Shown here in pieces: positions 58,480 through 64,000 of a DNA stretch of 64,000 bases (the stretch's first letter is position 1; each line of letters starts with the position of its first letter). Made by a program: the position numbers and the translations under genes. The notes below the pieces were generated by a model. The model was not told the origin of the DNA and did not search any database. It saw nothing but the letters and a program-made list of their open reading frames with translations. Source of the stretch: Corbicula japonica (taxonomy: Eukaryota; Mollusca; Bivalvia; Venerida; Cyrenidae); assembly GCA_038501625.1 (NCBI GenBank), contig JAZAYU010001142.1:17134-81133 (forward strand), read 5' to 3'.

Positions 58480-58975
58480 TAAATAAGGTAGAGATGCCAG
58501 AAGGAACGGTGCGGTGACAAGGAATCAGGGGAATGCCTCAGCGGGCGTTGCTGGAGAATATCTCTTCCTAGAACGAGAGAAGATGCCTTGGAGGAGGGTA
58601 CGGCATGGAAATGCCTTATAAAACAAGAGGAAATGCTTGAGCAGATGGTAAGGGAAATACCTCCTGGATCAAAAGAGGATGCGTAAGGGGCCCTCGTCCT
58701 GGACATGAGGAACTTACGGGAGGGAGCTGCATCCTGAAACAGAGAATGCCTGAGAGGACGGTCCGGACGGAACTTTCTCCTGCAACAGAGGATGTCTGAA
58801 AGGATGGTTGTGGATAGAGTACGAACACGGACGAGGACGGAACGTCCTCCTGAAACATTTAGAAGATGTGGGAGGGAGCCTTTCTGATAAATGAAACACG
58901 TGAGATGCATGGGGGGAGCTGCTGACGGTAACTTCGTCAAATGACAAGAGGTGCCTTCGGGAAGATTTTAGATTG
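58480..58975. repeat. GC-richer degenerate minisatellite
   Basis: Units with the order aacagaggatg, cctgagaggacgg, gacggaac, tcctcctg recur at a spacing of about 60-65 bp, clearest at 58730-58860. The minus-strand frame of 153 codons over this stretch has no domain and its alternative frames are open too, so I attribute it to the repeat. Confidence 0.7.
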
Positions 58976-59114
58976 GCTTATCACTGATACAAAGAGCATT
59001 GAGGACGCTGGAGAGCGTTTCACTTGGAAAAAACGGACATTCGGATGTTCCTGGTATATTAATTCTAAATTGCTTGGAAAAGTACATATAGTACTAAAAT
59101 CATAGTTCTGATAA

Positions 59115-59125
59115 TAGTAGTAGTC

Positions 59126-59191
<66 letters not shown>

Positions 59192-59300
59192 CTTGTTGTT
59201 GTTGTAGTAGCTGCAGAAGTATCCTAGTTCTAATAGTAGTAGTAGTAGAAGTAGTAGTAGTAGAAGTAGTAGTTGTTGTTGTTTTTGTTGTTGTAACTGC
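59115..59300. repeat. (AGT)n microsatellite with decayed edges
   Basis: About 20 uninterrupted gta/agt units at 59131-59190, followed by gttgtt and further agtagt blocks to about 59300, and scattered agtagtagcagtagc to about 59420. Confidence 0.92.
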
Positions 59301-59419
59301 AGAAGTGTCAGCAGCAGAGTTAAGAAGTAATAGCGTAGACGTAGAAGTATAATATAATTATTAACGGCAGTAGTAACGATAGTAGTAGCAGTAGCAACAG
59401 CAAAAGTAGTAGTATTACT

Positions 59420-61395
59420 AATATTTTAAGTAGAAAATATCCTCAGCAGCAACAGTAGCACTCCTTACTTGTACCCTTTGGAGTGATGCATATACATTAT
59501 ATGTACCGTACTTATACATAAAGACTGTCCAGTTAGAGTTTGGGTAATCATTTATCAAATATATATTATGTTATTTACTGTTAAATGTATTGAATCTATA
59601 TTTAAATAATTATAGTGTTGTTGCTACGTTAGTTTATCGGGATGAAAAGAAACTTAAAATGATCATAAAAGTGATGCTTTGACTTTCGTGCCTGCATCAA
59701 CATGTAAGAAATACTCAGATCATTGATAAATTTTTCTTAACCTGTCTTTACATTTCGTAATATTCTTTGTATTTAAGGTAAAACATAAACCATTGCTGAT
59801 TTATTTGTGAAATGCATCTGCGTTTAATCGCTATTGCTGTTATCTTACTCTGCGCTTTATAACACTGTGTCAAACTAACAATCAATGTGCCGTGACATGC
59901 TATAATTTGACGTTATTCATCGTATCTATTTAACCGACTTACGAACTCTGAATACTTATTACCAAATCATAAAGACAAATCATGTATTGGCCTTCAAAAT
60001 TCAAGAAAATGTGTCACGTCGATATTTGCCGCCTCTATAGAAACCAGCTATTCACAGTGCTTTTGAAAAGGAAGCATTTATAAGATCGCGTCCGATCACC
60101 TAATTGTTTAACCAATTTACAGACATTCTCATTAGGGATCAATTCATAAGTATGATAGATATTTATACATTTCTTTTTCCTGCAAATGTATACAACAAAT
60201 AAATTCTATTCTCAATCACTCTAAGACGATTACTCTGCGTTATGCAAAATTTATTAATTATACATAATGTGTTTGGTAAATCGATTAAAAAACTCAATTT
60301 ACTTTTTGTTGGTATGATTAATCATGATAACACTAAGAAAACATTGTGACATCTAAAGTGCAGCCTTATTCTATAATTTTGACATAAGGTTTGGAATAAC
60401 AAGTACAGAACAGAACAGAACATCAAATTTTTTTCCCAGACGTGTAGTACATGCAACATGGGCAAAGTCAATATGTAATATGGTGGAGAGCAGATTATAG
60501 GTTCATTTAACATATATATCAAGATGTTAACAAAAATATTTTGAATAAAGTAATAATACTATAATAAGTAAATAAATAGATAACTGCATGTCAGAATGCC
60601 AATCTTCACGGTGTTGGTCAGTAAGTATCGTACAATTCCCCCCCCCTTTTTACATCACCTACTTTTTGACTTTTTTTGTTTATTAACCATGTCATATGTG
60701 ATTGTCCTATTTATTATAAGTGTATACCCATGTACCTGTATTTATTGCTTTGAGTTAATAAAGTATTGTTCAGTTCTGTTCTGATAAGACTTGTTTTAAT
60801 AATTTTATGTGTACTTCTATTAACGTCGAAAAATTGGTTAAGCCATTAGTGTGATCTACCAGCAGAGTCCAAAACACTTTTAACTTTACAGATCCATTTG
60901 CATTGGATTTCTGTATGGTTAAGCATGTAATTATATAGTAAAAAGAACAATTTATTCGCTTTACCAAGAAGCAAATTAGACCCTTTTTTCATTCTTGCTT
61001 AACAGTTATAGAAATAGGATAACGTCCAAGCTCACCTAGTAACATGTAACCGGGTGTTCTTGATCGAGCATTTGTTATTCGTTTGTTATTCTATTGGAGA
61101 AAAAACGTTATGAATCCATTGGACTTTTTCGAGTATGTCTAAATTCTCGTAACCGAAGACTTCGCTCCCAGAAGTAAGTAGTCACTATACAATATCACTT
61201 AACGTAAAATACTCTCAGTGGACGCTTCAAAGGCATGTTTAATTACCATTATTCTATGCTTAATGTTCAACGAACAAATGCACGTGATATAATTCTAGCC
61301 ATTTATGCCATTATAAAATCACATAAAATGAATGTTTCTTAAAGTAAGTATGTAAAAGTGGCAACATAGGTTCTTTTAAAAAGACAAATCAAAAT
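59420..61395. other. Unassigned AT-rich DNA
   Basis: No gene or repeat that I can support. A short C run lies at about 60639-60647. Confidence 0.45.
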
Positions 61396-61404
61396 CTCAA
61401 ACAT

Positions 61405-61535
61405 CATTCGTACATTTAAGATTGAGTCGAGTTTTGACGTACGCTTCACTTATAAACTCGACCATGCCTCAGTCGTACATTTGAAGATTAAGTCGAGTTT
61501 TGACATACGCTTCACTTATAAACTCGACCATGCCT
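61405..61535. repeat. Two tandem copies of a 65-bp unit
   Basis: tcgtacatttaagattgagt then cgagttttgacgtacgcttc then acttataaactcgaccatgc occurs at 61408 and again at 61473 with three or four differences. Confidence 0.92.
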
Positions 61536-61973
61536 CATATTGAACTTTAAAGTCTTTGTTGGTATCCTTGATTAACTTGTTTTCACTTCGGCTTTACATT
61601 CCTTGACAAATTTGTCTAATTTATGTCAAGGTTACCAATCTGCTAGATACCAACGTGATTAGCCCGCGTTTTTGCTTCATGCAGTCGGACAAACAACCAT
61701 ACAATGTTATGTTTCATCACCAAATGCTACATGTCGGCAACAAGTGCTGCCACAATAATTATGGTTTCGTGCAAACATGTCAGACACATGTATGTATTAC
61801 CTCATAATTTATTGCAGCTAAATGCAGACAGGCATTACAGGAGTTGCTGCAGTTATTGTAGCTTTTCTCAGACAGACATGCATTGTTAAGTATCAGCACA
61901 AAGAGTAGTAACGTAATTATGACTTTATGTAGTTATTCACACACTGTTGTGTGACTGCACCAAATGTTGCTGC

Positions 61974-62094
<121 letters not shown>

Positions 62095-64000
62095 ATGGTT
62101 TTGTGTGAGACGTGAATGATACTGTATATTTTGTGGCTTTATAGACAGACCGAAACTGTCAGCTACGAAATTTAGAAACTCAATTGCCATTAAAAACTGG
62201 GTGTCGAAGAAATAATGAACTAATTAATATTTAGAAAGTCTTAAAAATTGTGCTCAAGTCCTTGTTGTGAAATTTGCTGAAACTGTTCCGAGTAAGGTTT
62301 AGCCAGCGCTATCAGAACAAATGATGAAAATCAACATTATAATAATCGTTTCAACGATAACTGTTATATCCACAGTACAGCTTGAGAGGGAATAAAATGT
62401 GTACTGTTTATGTTTGTAAATAACAGGCGCACTGTTTATGTTTGTAAATAACAGGCGCGTAGGAGCAGGGATCGCAGGAGCCGCTGCCGCGGCCCCAATA
62501 TTTCGGCAAGTCGCGGCCCCGTCGGCCAAGACTTCCAAATAGGGTTCTTTGGCGATTATGCAATGCCAAAAACAGTACAATCGTGCCATAATATCGTCGT
62601 TTTTACCTGAAAATCGTTATCGGCTTAGCTAATACACAGTCAAGTGTCAATGTCAAGAAAACGGTGATGTATTACGGGATTGCCTCAGGGTGTTAAAGCC
62701 ACGTTGAGTAAGAGCTAATCTCAGAACAATCTCAGAACAATCTGCGTCTAATACTTAACCATGGTTAAATGTATCGAAATAAGTAACGCGAAACAATGTC
62801 GTATTCAATGTTCAAAAAAGCGCTCAAAATTGTAAATATAATATTTTATTTCATAAAATTAACATAATTTCCTAAGGAATATTCAGTAAATATGGATATG
62901 ACACTATTTCTGATCAATCATTTGTTATCCGATCTTTGTACAATTATTACTTTTGCATATGTAAATCTATGTATTATTGAAAGAATAGACGTCTAATTTA
63001 CAAACCGTGATATTATGCTGCCAAAATCATCTCTTCCGCGGCCCCAATGCTCAAATCGCCCCTTAACGCCTGAATAATGACTTCAGAGCATTATAGACTA
63101 ATAAGTGGATACAAATCTACGTTTGTATAGAAACTGAACATGTATGAAACCCTGGGTGCAGCCCCGTTCTTTGTTTGCGCCCAGCCACAAATCGGTGTCT
63201 GGATGTGTCCGTATAAAATAAATAAATATTTTTACGACTCGAAGCGGCGGCTAGCGCGTGAAAATCTATATTGCTCAAACCAGAAATCGGCTCAGATCCT
63301 GAGTTGCATCTTGTCCCGATATTCGGAAACCGTAATTTGTATTCATTGTATGTAGTATATTTTATAAAGCAACAACACATTTTGTTTCTAAAATTCACCG
63401 TAATCAAAACAAAGGGAATCAGGAAACAGATAACTTATAGTTCTATGACAGATAGTGATTTTAAATCGGTTCTTCAAGACGCAATATGCCCAATCGTGTC
63501 ATCGTTGCGTTTATCTATGATTTAAATGAACATATGTAGCCAAATCTCTTGCATTTCTTAAGAAAGATGTGAAGCCCAGATATACGTTTTGGATTTTAAA
63601 GCGGTTTAGAGACCTTACTTAACCTTAGTTTGCATTTGTCTCGGCGCAAAATGTTTCTATACTTTCTCGTGACCATTATTATTGATAAAATAAAAACATT
63701 TATAGGTACATACATATTATTATGCACATACATTTCCAGATTAAAATCAAGAGTTTGCTTTTACTTTAAAAAAGCGACACTAAAGCGGAATTTCTGGTGG
63801 AGCAATTTAATTGTTTAGGTGTCACGGGGTTAATGTTCATTTTTATTTTAAAATTTGTCAAACAACTTAATTTACTATTTAACGACTCCCACAAATTTGA
63901 AAACAAAAACGCTGTAATCTGAAACCAGTATGTAATTATATAAATCACTTCATAAATGGAAATGAATATAAAGGGCTATGTTCTATTAAGTGTAGTGTGA
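62095..64000. other. Unassigned DNA with one small tandem duplication
   Basis: The phrase actgtttatgtttgtaaata with acaggcgc occurs twice in a row at about 62402-62458. No gene is recognised in the rest. Confidence 0.45.

Noticed and set aside
58479..58940. 153-codon minus-strand frame as a gene
   Set aside because: It lies on a degenerate ~60-bp repeat, other frames are open as well, and no domain is visible.

Overview
The window is animal nuclear DNA: AT-rich, gene-poor, with spliced coding exons, a CR1/Jockey-like non-LTR retrotransposon, tRNA-derived SINE-like repeats, many short inverted-repeat elements and several minisatellites. The style of the repeats and the one host gene suggest a lophotrochozoan, most likely a bivalve mollusc. 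No species can be named from sequence alone. There are no bacterial operons and no convincing authentic tRNA, rRNA or CRISPR locus.

One host gene is well supported. It lies on the minus strand at about 36.4-39.1 kb and has three consecutive coding exons with good splice signals. It encodes a CXorf38-like (DUF4559, HEPN-type) N-terminal region followed by a helical, probably coiled-coil segment. The reading frame leaves exon 3 at a splice donor, and I found no following exon, so the gene is either continued by exons I cannot see or broken.

Layout: 0-3.5 kb is mostly unassigned and holds one minus-strand copy of a dispersed repeat called R1 here. From 3.8 to 11.8 kb, two satellite arrays (45-bp units, then 79-bp units) are bracketed by two diverged direct copies of one repeat; a SINE with a clean 4-bp target duplication sits inside the first array. 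A decayed array of about 200-bp units is at 14.6-15.4 kb. The LINE runs 19.75 to 15.69 kb on the minus strand with ORF1, endonuclease and reverse transcriptase and only three visible lesions. From 20 to 30.7 kb there are palindromes, inverted-repeat elements and a degenerate CCAAT-containing array.

From 30.78 to 34.91 kb lies a decayed PIF1-helicase element flanked by inverted arms of about 457 bp and split by an R1 insertion. Then come the CXorf38-like gene with an inverted-repeat element in intron 2, tandem tRNA-like units, a 36-bp array of about 43 copies (41.2-42.7 kb), further TTAA-ended inverted-repeat elements, another R1 copy (46.9-47.6 kb), and at 51.9-52.7 kb an exact 18-copy 45-bp array that grew out of a segment present once in the other R1 copies. 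The last 8 kb is non-coding apart from microsatellites.

The long open frames in the 45-bp and 36-bp arrays are best explained by unit lengths divisible by three.
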